Shown here: one piece after another, positions 1 to 5,177 of the stretch | How positions within the stretch are numbered: the stretch's first letter is position 1 | How the letters are laid out: the number at the start of each line of letters is the position of its first letter | DNA from: Actinomycetota bacterium | Lineage (GTDB): Bacteria > Actinomycetota > Thermoleophilia > Solirubrobacterales > Solirubrobacteraceae | Assembly (NCBI GenBank): GCA_005883255.1 | Contig: VAXS01000195.1 | Span: 1 to 8,380, forward strand | Direction of reading: 5' to 3' | Length of the DNA: 8,380 bases | The notes under the pieces: generated by a model | Told to the model about the DNA's origin: nothing | Databases searched by the model: none | The model's input: only the letters and a program-made list of their open reading frames with translations | Translations under genes and position numbers: made by a program

Positions 1-509
1 TGGCGCCCGTCCGCGGCGGCGAGCGGAAGCGGTTCGGCGTCCTCGACCCGCCGCAGGGGCACGGGCGGCGGCGTGGTCGCCTTCAGCTCGCGCCCGCAGC
101 GCGCGCAGAAGCGCGCGTCGGTGGCGTGGAGGTCGCCGCAGTCCGGACACGCGCCGCCCACCCCGGGCATCCGCACTTCGTGGACCCGTTCGCCGGCCGG
201 CCCGTCGAGCAGCCCCTCCAGCGTGTGGACCTCCTTGTCGGTGGAGATCAGCGCGTCGAGCTTCTCGCGCACGAGATGGTCGCGCCGCTCGCCGAAGCGG
301 TAGAGGTCGAAGACGAAGCCGCCGACGTCGCGCAGCTGCAACTCGCGAACGCGCCGGAGGTAGGCCAGCCGCCGCCGCGCACGCCCCCGCTGGCCCCGGC
401 GCCGAACGCGCGGCTCCTCCGGCATCGACTCGGACGTGCCCGCTTCCGGCGAGCCCGTCTCCCCGGGGTCGGCCCCCCTGTGGGCGGTGCGCTGGAGTAG
501 GCGGCTCAT
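1..509 (-). CDS. Zinc-ribbon protein of unknown function, partial (C-terminus beyond the left edge)
   Basis: An open frame with no stop from the ATG at 509-507 to the left edge gives 169 codons plus two bases. After an Arg/Gly-rich, probably disordered stretch (about residues 34-47) comes a helical, charged segment (about 48-100, with GGFVFDLYRFGERR near 63-76). A zinc ribbon follows, with Cys121-x2-Cys124 and Cys135-x2-Cys138 (CPDCG...CARCG). The region after it is Pro-rich. Four regularly spaced cysteines in a frame otherwise free of cysteine support metal binding. I do not recognise the family and assign no reaction; similar ribbons occur as protein- or nucleic-acid-binding modules. There is no Shine-Dalgarno before the ATG, so a start at Met29 (425) is possible. 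It is transcribed divergently from the prepilin-like gene. Confidence 0.72.
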   Translation of the reverse strand, partial: MSRLLQRTAHRGADPGETGSPEAGTSESMPEEPRVRRRGQRGRARRRLAYLRRVRELQLRDVGGFVFDLYRFGERRDHLVREKLDALISTDKEVHTLEGLLDGPAGERVHEVRMPGVGGACPDCGDLHATDARFCARCGRELKATTPPPVPLRRVEDAEPLPLAAADGR

Positions 510-543
510 CTCGGAGGGCGCCGCAGGGTCGCGGCGCGGCGCG

Positions 544-549
544 AGTATA
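544..549 (-). promoter_or_regulatory. Candidate -10 box for the zinc-ribbon gene
   Basis: The minus strand reads TATACT here, five of six matches to TATAAT, in an otherwise GC-rich stretch. It lies 34 bases upstream of the ATG at 509, so the expected 5' leader is about 28 nt. I see no good -35 box at 16-19 bases, so the call rests on the -10 hexamer and its place in the divergent intergenic region. Confidence 0.4.
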
Positions 550-641
550 GAGCGGCCCCTACACAGATCTTTGACTGTCGCCGGGTTTTCCCGTGACGGC
601 CTTCGCCCCAGACTCGAACCAGCCGTTTACACGCGAACCAG

Positions 642-647
642 AGGAGG
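642..647 (+). promoter_or_regulatory. Strong Shine-Dalgarno that fixes the prepilin-like start
   Basis: A perfect AGGAGG ends 7 bases before the ATG at 655. It is one of the two strongest ribosome binding sites in the window, the other being before HU. It decides the start against the longer open frame that begins at 436. Confidence 0.75.
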
Positions 648-654
648 AGCCGAG

Positions 655-915
655 ATGGGGTATCGAGTCGCCGGCCGCGTCCACGCCGCGGCCAGCCGGG
701 CGGGCGCCGCCGCCACCCGGGCGGGCGCCCGGCTGGCGGAGCGGGCGCGCGCCGCCGACGGTCAGGGGACGGTCGAGTACGTCGCGCTGATCCTGCTGGT
801 GGCCGTCGTGCTGGCGGGTGTGGTGATGGCCACGCGGAGGACCAGCATCGGGGATGGCGGAATCGGGCGGACGATCGTGGAGAAGCTGAGGGGCGCCCTG
901 GACCAGGTCAAGTGA
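655..915 (+). CDS. Flp/type IVb prepilin-like small membrane protein
   Basis: This 86-residue protein has a class III prepilin layout. A long Ala/Arg-rich basic leader (1-36) is followed by G36|QGTVEY and then a hydrophobic helix (about 43-59), ending in a short charged tail. Gly at -1, Glu41 at +5 and Tyr42 at +6 match the Flp/TadE processing site of TadV/CpaA-type prepilin peptidases. After cleavage the mature protein would be about 50 residues, the usual Flp pilin size. The family forms thin Tad pili or related envelope filaments. No Tad assembly gene (ATPase, peptidase, TadB/C) is visible nearby, so it is an orphan locally. A single-helix membrane protein that merely resembles a pilin is the alternative. 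It lies 15 bases upstream of murI and is probably cotranscribed with it. Confidence 0.75.
   Translation: MGYRVAGRVHAAASRAGAAATRAGARLAERARAADGQGTVEYVALILLVAVVLAGVVMATRRTSIGDGGIGRTIVEKLRGALDQVK
691..737 (+). repeat. Perfect 12-bp inverted repeat inside the prepilin leader
   Basis: Bases 691-702 (GCCAGCCGGGCG) and 726-737 are exact reverse complements, separated by 23 bases. The element lies wholly inside the coding sequence for the Ala/Arg-rich leader. A 13-base direct repeat (CCGGGCGGGCGCC at 696-708 and 717-729, a 21-base or 7-codon step) overlaps both arms. The RNA could form a very stable GC hairpin about 35 bases after the start codon. There is no T-run after it, so it is not a standard terminator. 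It may also be a by-product of a repeated 7-residue Ala/Arg unit. Confidence 0.6.
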
Positions 916-930
916 CGGGCGTTTGGCAAC

Positions 931-1791
931 ATGGCCGGCGTGACCGCGTCCGGGCCCGACGCCGCGCGCCGCCCCATCGCCGTCTTCGACTCCGGGGTGG
1001 GCGGGCTCACCGTCCTGCACGAGCTGCTCGTCTCGCTCGCGCACGAGGACTTCGTCTACCTCGGCGACACCGCGCGCTTCCCGTACGGCGACCGCTCGCC
1101 GGACGAGCTGCGCCGCTTCGCGGTCGAGGTGGCCGACGTCCTCCTCGCCCAGGAGGCCAAGCTGCTGGTGATCGCCTGCAACGCCGCCACGTCCGCGGCC
1201 TTCGACGCGGTCGCCGACCACGTCGCGCACACCGGGCGGGACATCGGCGTCATCGGCGTGGTCACCCCCGAGTCCCAGCAGGCCGTCGAGGCCACGCACA
1301 ACGGGCGGATCGGCCTGCTCGCGACCCCGGTGACCGTGGCCAGCGGCGCCTACGCCCGCGCGGTGGCCGCCGCCGACCCCAACGTCCAGTTGGTCAGCGT
1401 GCCCTGCCCGGACCTGGCCCCGATCATCCAGAACGGCTTCCCGTTCGACGAGCACGTGGTCGACACCGTGCGCGCCTACGTGGCGCCGCTGCGAGAGGCG
1501 CAGGTGGACACCGTCATCCTGGGCTGCACGCACTACCCGCTGGTGCGTCCCATGCTCCAGCGCATGCTCGGGCGCGACGTGACCCTCGTGAGCTCCGGCG
1601 CCGCCATCGCCAGGCGCGTCGAGCACGCGCTGGCCGTCGCCGGCCTGGAGAGCCCCAAGCGGGGCGAGGGCGACTACCGGTTCATGTGCACCGCCGACGT
1701 CGAGTCCTTCCGCACGCTGGGGACCCGCTTCCTGCAGATGCCGCTGGGCCAGGTGGCGCACGTCGAGCTCCGCGCCCAGGTGACGGGATGA
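931..1791 (+). CDS. murI: Glutamate racemase
   Basis: This 286-residue enzyme converts L-glutamate to D-glutamate in the cytoplasm, for the second residue of the peptidoglycan stem peptide. It is a cofactor-independent Asp/Glu racemase. The N-terminal FDSGVGGLTVL motif (19-29), GDTARFPYG (45-53) and the two catalytic cysteines are all intact: Cys83 in CNAATS and Cys199 in GCTHYP. Length fits the family. The ATG at 931 lies 15 bases after the prepilin-like stop and has no clear Shine-Dalgarno; a GTG at 940 is a weaker alternative. The stop overlaps the rph start by ATGA, so the two are probably translationally coupled. MurI next to rph and rdgB is a familiar bacterial arrangement. Confidence 0.96.
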   Translation: MAGVTASGPDAARRPIAVFDSGVGGLTVLHELLVSLAHEDFVYLGDTARFPYGDRSPDELRRFAVEVADVLLAQEAKLLVIACNAATSAAFDAVADHVAHTGRDIGVIGVVTPESQQAVEATHNGRIGLLATPVTVASGAYARAVAAADPNVQLVSVPCPDLAPIIQNGFPFDEHVVDTVRAYVAPLREAQVDTVILGCTHYPLVRPMLQRMLGRDVTLVSSGAAIARRVEHALAVAGLESPKRGEGDYRFMCTADVESFRTLGTRFLQMPLGQVAHVELRAQVTG

Positions 1792-2522
1792 GCGTCGAGC
1801 GCAGCTCCGGGCGCGGCCCCGCCGAGCTGCGCCCCACGACGATCGAGGCGAACTTCGTCCGCACCGCCACCGGCTCGGCCCTCATCTCCGCGGGCGAGAC
1901 CCGGGTGATCTGCACCGCCTCGATCGTGGACAGCGTCCCCAAGTGGCTGGCGGGCACGGGTCGCGGCTGGCTGACGGCGGAGTACGGGATGCTCCCCGCG
2001 TCCACCGGCGAGCGCAAGCAGCGCGACGTCGCCCGCGGACGTCCCGACGGCCGGACCGTGGAGATCCAGCGGCTGATCGGCCGGTCGCTGCGCGGGGTGG
2101 TGGACTTCGGCGCGCTGGGCGAGCGCAGCATCTACGTGGACTGCGACGTCCTGCAGGCCGACGGCGGCACCCGCTGCGCCGCGATCACCGGCGGGTTCGT
2201 CGCCCTCGAGCTCGCCACCCGGCGCCTGCTGGCCGAGCGAGCCCTCGCCCGCACCCCGCTCACCGGCTCGATCGCCGCCGTGTCGTGCGGCGTCGTCGCC
2301 GGCGAGCCGCTGCTCGACCTCGACTACCGGGAGGACTCGGCAGCGGAGGTCGACGGCAACGTGGTGATGACGGGGGAGGGGGGGCTGGTCGAGGTCCAGG
2401 CCACCGCCGAGCGCACTCCGCTCTCGCGCGCGCACCTCGACGACCTGCTCGTCCTGGCGGCCGACGGCATCGCCGCGCTGCGCGACGTCCAGGAGCAGGT
2501 GCTGGCCGCCGCCACGCCGTGA
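1788..2522 (+). CDS. rph: Ribonuclease PH
   Basis: This 244-residue phosphorolytic 3'-to-5' exoribonuclease trims tRNA 3' ends, using phosphate and releasing nucleoside diphosphates; the family works as a ring-shaped hexamer. Signature blocks are present: the N-terminal RP-x-x-I-E region (15-20), GRGWLTAEYGMLPAST (58-73), the phosphate-site GRT with Arg89 followed by EIQRLIGRSLR (92-102), DCDVLQADGGTR (118-129), and the acidic LDLDYREDS motif (176-184) expected to bind metal. Nothing is missing and the length is typical. The ATG overlaps the murI stop, and its own stop overlaps the GTG of rdgB. Confidence 0.97.
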   Translation: MSVERSSGRGPAELRPTTIEANFVRTATGSALISAGETRVICTASIVDSVPKWLAGTGRGWLTAEYGMLPASTGERKQRDVARGRPDGRTVEIQRLIGRSLRGVVDFGALGERSIYVDCDVLQADGGTRCAAITGGFVALELATRRLLAERALARTPLTGSIAAVSCGVVAGEPLLDLDYREDSAAEVDGNVVMTGEGGLVEVQATAERTPLSRAHLDDLLVLAADGIAALRDVQEQVLAAATP

Positions 2523-3088
2523 GGCTCGTGCTCGCCACCCGCAACCCCCACAAGCTGCGCGAGTTCGGCCGGCTGCTGCCCGGACACGACCTCGAGCCGC
2601 TGCCGGAGGACGTCGCGCTCCCCCCGGAGACCGGCGCCACGTTCGAGGAGAACGCCCGGAGCAAGGCCCGCGCGGCGGCGCACGCGACCGGAGCCCCGGC
2701 GATCGCCGACGACTCCGGCATCGAGGCCGCCGCCCTGGACGGCCTGCCCGGCGTGCGCTCGGCCCGCTACGCCGGCCCCCGGGCCACCGACGCGGAGAAC
2801 CTGGCGAAGCTCCGGGCCGAGGCCCCGCCGGGCACGCCGCTCGCCTACCGATGCGCGCTCGCGTACGCGGACGGCGCCGGTGCACGCGAGCGCATGTTCC
2901 ACGGACGGTGCACCGGCACGATGGCGCCGGCGCCGCGCGGCGAGCGCGGCTTCGGCTACGACCCGATCTTCATCCCCGACGACCACCCGGGCGAGCGCAC
3001 GATGGCCGAGCTCACCGACGCCGAGAAGGACGCGATCAGCCATCGCGGCCGCGCCGCCGGGGCGCTGGCGGAATGGCTCGACGACTGA
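2519..3088 (+). CDS. rdgB: RdgB/HAM1-family dITP/XTP pyrophosphatase
   Basis: This 189-residue Mg-dependent nucleotide pyrophosphatase hydrolyses dITP, ITP and XTP to monophosphates plus PPi, keeping deaminated purines out of DNA and RNA. Visible motifs are ATRNPHKLREF (6-16, nucleotide binding), FEENA (42-46), ADDSGIEAAALDGLPG (63-78, with Asp65 as the expected general base), SARYAG (81-86), GFGYDPIF (144-151) and the C-terminal SHRG (174-177). The GTG start overlaps the rph stop by GTGA and places the conserved LVLATRN at the very N-terminus, as is usual. There is no separate ribosome binding site, which suggests coupling to rph. Confidence 0.96.
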   Translation: MRLVLATRNPHKLREFGRLLPGHDLEPLPEDVALPPETGATFEENARSKARAAAHATGAPAIADDSGIEAAALDGLPGVRSARYAGPRATDAENLAKLRAEAPPGTPLAYRCALAYADGAGARERMFHGRCTGTMAPAPRGERGFGYDPIFIPDDHPGERTMAELTDAEKDAISHRGRAAGALAEWLDD

Positions 3089-4035
3089 GCCCCGACGTGG
3101 TGTCCGACCCCACACGGCCGCCCGGGCGCACGCCGGCGGCGATGGTCTCGATCGCCTCCAACACCCTGCTGATCCTGCTCAAGGTGGTGGCGGGCTCGCT
3201 CACCGGCTCGGTGGCGATCCTCACCGAGGCGATGCACTCGGCGATCGACCTGATCGCGTCGATCGTGGCCTACTTCTCCGTCCGCAAGGCCGAGGAGCCG
3301 GCCGACGAGAGCCACCGCTACGGCCACGAGAAGATCGAGAACCTCTCGGCGGCGATCGAGGGGATGCTGATCCTGGTCGGGTCCGGGGTCATCGCCTTCG
3401 AGGCGATCCGGCGCCTGGCCGTGGGCGCCAGCGTCGAGCGCCTGGGCTTCGGGATCGGCGTGGTCGCGTTCTCGCTGGTCGCCAACCTGTTCGTGAGCTC
3501 GTACATCCAGCGGCGCGCGCGCCTCACCGGGTCGCCCGCGCTGGAGGGCGACGCCGCGCACCTGCGCACCGATGCGCTCACGTCGGCCGGCGTCCTGCTG
3601 GGGCTGGTGCTGGTGCAGGCCACCGGAGCCTCGTGGCTGGATCCCGTGGTCGCCCTGGTCGTGGCCGCCGCGATCGTGGGCTCGGGCATCCGGATCCTGC
3701 TGGGCTCGTCGCGCGTGCTGGTGGACGAGACCCTCCCGGAGGACGAGCTCGAGGCCATCCGCGACGCGGTCGTGGCCTTCGGCCCGCGCGGGGTCGCGGG
3801 CTTCCACCAGCTGCGCACGCGGCGCGCCGGCGCCCGGCGCTACGTCGACATGCACGTGCAATTCCGCTCCGGGATCACGCTGGAGGACGCCCACGGGATC
3901 GCCCACCAACTGCAGGACGAGATCGCCGGCCGCCTGGACGGCGCCGACGTCCTCATCCACCTCGAGCCCGAGGACCGGGTGCGGCCGGGGACGGAGATCC
4001 CGCCCAGCGGGCGGCGCGGCGTCAGCGCAGGTTGA
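3073..4035 (+). CDS. Cation diffusion facilitator (predicted zinc-type divalent metal exporter)
   Basis: This 320-residue inner-membrane metal/proton antiporter has the CDF layout: a hydrophobic domain of several helices (about 24-215) and a cytosolic dimerisation domain (about 230-305). The transport-site residues form an HxxxD pair in helix 2 (His55, Asp59, in EAMHSAID) and a second HxxxD in helix 5 (His163, Asp167, in AHLRTDALTS). The HRYGHEKIE loop (81-89) is also typical. The HD/HD arrangement is the one known from zinc-selective CDFs; cobalt or cadmium cannot be excluded. The C-terminal domain carries FHQLRTRRAG and a histidine near its end (HLEPED). The ATG at 3073 lies 16 bases inside rdgB. 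GTG codons at 3097 and 3100 are alternatives, since the first 20 or so residues look unconserved. Confidence 0.9.
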   Translation: MARRLSPDVVSDPTRPPGRTPAAMVSIASNTLLILLKVVAGSLTGSVAILTEAMHSAIDLIASIVAYFSVRKAEEPADESHRYGHEKIENLSAAIEGMLILVGSGVIAFEAIRRLAVGASVERLGFGIGVVAFSLVANLFVSSYIQRRARLTGSPALEGDAAHLRTDALTSAGVLLGLVLVQATGASWLDPVVALVVAAAIVGSGIRILLGSSRVLVDETLPEDELEAIRDAVVAFGPRGVAGFHQLRTRRAGARRYVDMHVQFRSGITLEDAHGIAHQLQDEIAGRLDGADVLIHLEPEDRVRPGTEIPPSGRRGVSAG

Positions 4036-4162
4036 TCGCGGCCGCGGCGCCCACGCAGAACGTGGTCGCGGCATAGCCGTAGTAGCCCACGCCGACGAGG
4101 ACGCCGACGGCGATCAGGGAGGCGACGACGGTCACCAGCCAGCCGGCCTTCTGGAGAGACAC
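4022..4162 (-). CDS. Small predicted membrane protein (46 aa)
   Basis: From a GTG at 4162 the minus strand encodes a short Lys-containing N-terminus (SLQKAGWL), a long hydrophobic stretch rich in Val, Ile, Leu, Ala and Gly (about 8-42, enough for two short helices), and the ending INLR. The frame stays open further upstream to about 4435, but that extension is Arg/Ser/Pro-rich and antisense to the next gene. The hydrophobic composition switches on right at the GTG, which argues for this start. It converges on the CDF gene and overlaps its last 14 bases. A GAGAAT hexamer just upstream could give a leaderless message. I do not recognise the family. A non-coding antisense region is possible, but 35 hydrophobic residues by chance in an antisense frame is unlikely. 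Confidence 0.6.
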   Translation of the reverse strand: MSLQKAGWLVTVVASLIAVGVLVGVGYYGYAATTFCVGAAAAINLR

Positions 4163-4168
4163 GTCGCG

Positions 4169-4174
4169 TATTCT
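4169..4174 (+). promoter_or_regulatory. Candidate -10 box for the Roadblock-like gene
   Basis: TATTCT (four of six matches to TATAAT) ends 7 bases before the ATG at 4182. Transcription from it would start at about the A of the ATG, giving a leaderless message; no properly spaced Shine-Dalgarno is present. No good -35 box is seen. Confidence 0.4.
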
Positions 4175-4175
4175 C
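4170..4175 (-). promoter_or_regulatory. Candidate -10 box for the 46-aa membrane protein
   Basis: The minus strand reads GAGAAT (four of six matches to TATAAT) ending 7 bases before the GTG at 4162, so this message too could be leaderless. It shares all but one base with the opposing plus-strand -10 candidate, so the two promoters would overlap and compete. Confidence 0.33.
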
Positions 4176-4181
4176 GAAGAG

Positions 4182-4481
4182 ATGTCCCCGGAACGGTCGC
4201 TCGCGCATCTGCGGAGCATCTCCAGCGAGATTCGCGACGCGGTGGTGCTCGACCCGGCGGGGCGCCGGCTGGCCGGCAGCCGGACGCTGGCCGGGCCCGC
4301 GGCCGACCTCCTCCGCCAGGCCGGCGACGCCACCGAGGTCGAGGTGGGGACCGGGCGCGGGACCGTGTTCGCGGTGCGCGCCGACCGGGCGGCCATCGCG
4401 GTGGTGGCCGAGCGCTCGTCGCTGTCCTCGGTCATGCGCTACGACCTGCGGGTGACGGCCGGGCAGATCGGCGTCCGATGA
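4182..4481 (+). CDS. Small Roadblock/LC7-like protein
   Basis: This 99-residue protein has the feel of a Roadblock/LC7 (MglB-like) domain. It has an N-terminal helix (3-17), a beta pair AVVLDPAGRRLAGS around 20-33, a Leu/Ala helix (36-47), two further strands (EVEVGTG near 52-58 and GTVFAVRADRAAIAVVAE near 60-77), and a final helix that includes SSVMRYDLR. Family members scaffold or regulate small GTPases and occur in many actinobacterial gene clusters. No GTPase gene is adjacent. The assignment is a fold-level guess from pattern, with no catalytic residues to confirm it. Its stop overlaps the next start by ATGA, so the pair is probably one unit. Confidence 0.6.
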   Translation: MSPERSLAHLRSISSEIRDAVVLDPAGRRLAGSRTLAGPAADLLRQAGDATEVEVGTGRGTVFAVRADRAAIAVVAERSSLSSVMRYDLRVTAGQIGVR

Positions 4482-4711
4482 AGCCGCGCGGGCCCATCGA
4501 CTCGGTGACGGCGGCGGTGGGCGACGCGGCCACCGCGCTGCGCCGGCGGCGGGAGGCCCGCCAGCCCTACGTGAAGCTCTGGGACGCGGCCGGCGACGTC
4601 CGCATGCCCGACGCGGCCTCGCCCCAGGCGCAGGCGCTCATCGACGTCGCGGCCGGCATGGTCGACGCCGTGGCCGTCGCGCCCGACGGCAAAAACTCGC
4701 AAAGAGCGTAA
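4478..4711 (+). CDS. Hypothetical protein (77 aa) coupled to the Roadblock-like gene
   Basis: I do not recognise this short soluble protein. It has a basic helical segment (about 8-28, with ALRRRREARQ), a central YVKLWDAAGDVRMPDAASPQ stretch, a helix (AQALIDVAAGMVDAVAV) and the polar end PDGKNSQRA. It has no signal peptide and no long hydrophobic helix. It overlaps the Roadblock-like gene by four bases, so it is likely cotranslated and may be a partner of it. The last codons are A-rich, unlike the surroundings. A strong hairpin lies 15 bases after the stop. Confidence 0.65.
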   Translation: MKPRGPIDSVTAAVGDAATALRRRREARQPYVKLWDAAGDVRMPDAASPQAQALIDVAAGMVDAVAVAPDGKNSQRA

Positions 4712-4725
4712 ATCACGGCGCCATC

Positions 4726-4750
4726 GCGCCCGCACGGTGTCCGTGGGCGC
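4726..4750 (+). terminator. Strong hairpin, probable terminator before HU
   Basis: GCGCC pairs with GGCGC (4726-4730 with 4746-4750) and CACGG with CCGTG (4733-4737 with 4741-4745) around a TGT loop, with a 2-base bulge at 4731-4732. That is ten GC-rich pairs within 25 bases. Only TGTT follows, so it lacks a proper U-run; terminators of this kind are common in high-GC actinobacteria. It sits between the 77-aa gene and HU and would separate the two transcripts. Confidence 0.5.
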
Positions 4751-4779
4751 TGTTAGCGTCGAGTGTCCCATCGAACTTC

Positions 4780-4786
4780 GAAGGAG
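4780..4786 (+). promoter_or_regulatory. Shine-Dalgarno that fixes the HU start
   Basis: AAGGAGG lies 6 bases before the GTG at 4793. This is near-ideal spacing and selects that codon over the in-frame GTG at 4763. A TANNNT hexamer (TAGCGT, 4754-4759) just after the hairpin is a possible -10 for HU, with no clear -35. Confidence 0.75.
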
Positions 4787-4792
4787 GGCGTA

Positions 4793-5068
4793 GTGACGAA
4801 GTCCGAGTTCGTCGACCAGGTCGCGTCGAGCCGCGGCCTGAGCAAGAAGGAAGCTGAGAGCGCCGTGGAAGCCGTGCTGGGAACCGTCGAGAACGTGCTG
4901 TCGCGTGGCGGCGAGGTCACGTTCACCGGCTTCGGCAAGTTCCACGTCGCCGAGCGCGGCGCCCGTCAGGGCAAGCACCCGCGCACCGGCGAGCCGATCC
5001 ACATCGCCGCGTCCCGCGTCCCGCGCTTCTCCGCCGGGGCCAAACTCAAGCAGTCCGTAAACCGGTAA
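4793..5068 (+). CDS. hup: HU-family nucleoid DNA-binding protein
   Basis: This 91-residue histone-like protein works as a homodimer that bends and compacts DNA. The N-terminal helical dimerisation part (3-38, TKSEFVDQVA...) is followed by the HU signature: GFGKFHVAERGARQGKHP (46-63), the arm tip RTGEPIHI (64-71) with Pro63 as the expected intercalating proline, and the final strand and helix SRVPRFSAGAKLKQSVN. It is the standard short form, without the Lys/Ala-rich tail seen in mycobacterial HupB and streptomycete HupS. The codons near the start (AAG, GAA) and the strong ribosome binding site fit high expression. Hairpins lie on both sides, suggesting its own transcript. Confidence 0.96.
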   Translation: MTKSEFVDQVASSRGLSKKEAESAVEAVLGTVENVLSRGGEVTFTGFGKFHVAERGARQGKHPRTGEPIHIAASRVPRFSAGAKLKQSVNR

Positions 5069-5102
5069 CTGACGGCGTCTCGGCGCGCCTGGCGGCGTCC
5101 TC

Positions 5103-5134
5103 GGCTGCTCGCGTGCCGAGCACGCCACGCAGCC
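5103..5134 (+). terminator. Hairpin between HU and pyrF, probable terminator
   Basis: GGCTGC pairs with GCAGCC (5103-5108 with 5129-5134) and GCGTG with CACGC (5111-5115 with 5121-5125), with a small internal loop and a CCGAG terminal loop. That makes eleven pairs. An alternative CTCGGC/GCCGAG fold (5100-5105 with 5115-5120) is possible. No T-run follows. It starts 34 bases after the HU stop and most likely ends or weakens that transcript. Confidence 0.42.
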
Positions 5135-5177
5135 TGCGTCCTTGCCAGCCACGCCGACCCCCTCGTCAGGTGGCCTC

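Larger units (their letters stand above)
510..654. other. Divergent intergenic region between the zinc-ribbon and prepilin-like genes
   Basis: This 145-base gap separates two divergent genes and should hold promoters for both. It contains the minus-strand TATACT described separately and a plus-strand TTGACT at 571-576, five of six matches to a -35 box. No convincing -10 hexamer lies 16-18 bases after TTGACT. The part nearest the prepilin-like gene carries its strong ribosome binding site. I see no tRNA or riboswitch fold. Confidence 0.4.

Noticed and set aside
126..500. Plus-strand open frames in the first 500 bases
   Set aside because: The minus strand reads through the same stretch without a stop and has a CxxC...CxxC zinc ribbon. 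The plus frames are Pro/Arg-rich with no motif and no ribosome binding site.
601..640. tRNA-like T-arm on the minus strand (GGTTCGAGTC)
   Set aside because: The T-stem has a mismatch, no matching acceptor or anticodon arm can be found about 70 bases upstream, and the space would overlap the prepilin-like start. It is likely a chance match.
436..654. Upstream extension of the prepilin-like gene
   Set aside because: The added 73 residues are low-complexity, while a perfect AGGAGG sits 7 bases before the ATG at 655.
559..1761. Long minus-strand open frame opposite the prepilin-like gene and murI
   Set aside because: It is an antisense shadow of high-GC coding sequence, rich in His/Gly/Arg/Asp with no recognisable domain. 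The plus strand carries a complete MurI with both catalytic cysteines.
912..1787. Upstream open frame continuous with rph, as a possible fusion
   Set aside because: That frame overlaps all of murI in another phase and is Arg-rich noise. The ATG at 1788 gives a normal-length RNase PH with the usual ATGA overlap.
1674..4074. Long minus-strand open frames opposite rph, rdgB and the CDF gene
   Set aside because: Low-complexity Arg/Ala/Gly/Pro composition and no motifs; the sense strand encodes intact enzymes throughout. Only the short hydrophobic frame at 4022-4162 stood out from this background.
4763..4792. Earlier GTG start for HU
   Set aside because: It would add ten residues not typical of HU and would place the strong AAGGAGG inside the gene. 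The GTG at 4793 gives the standard HU N-terminus.
5142..5177. TTG start for pyrF
   Set aside because: It adds twelve Pro/Ser/Thr-rich residues outside the barrel, while the GTG at 5178 has a usable AGGTGG just before it.
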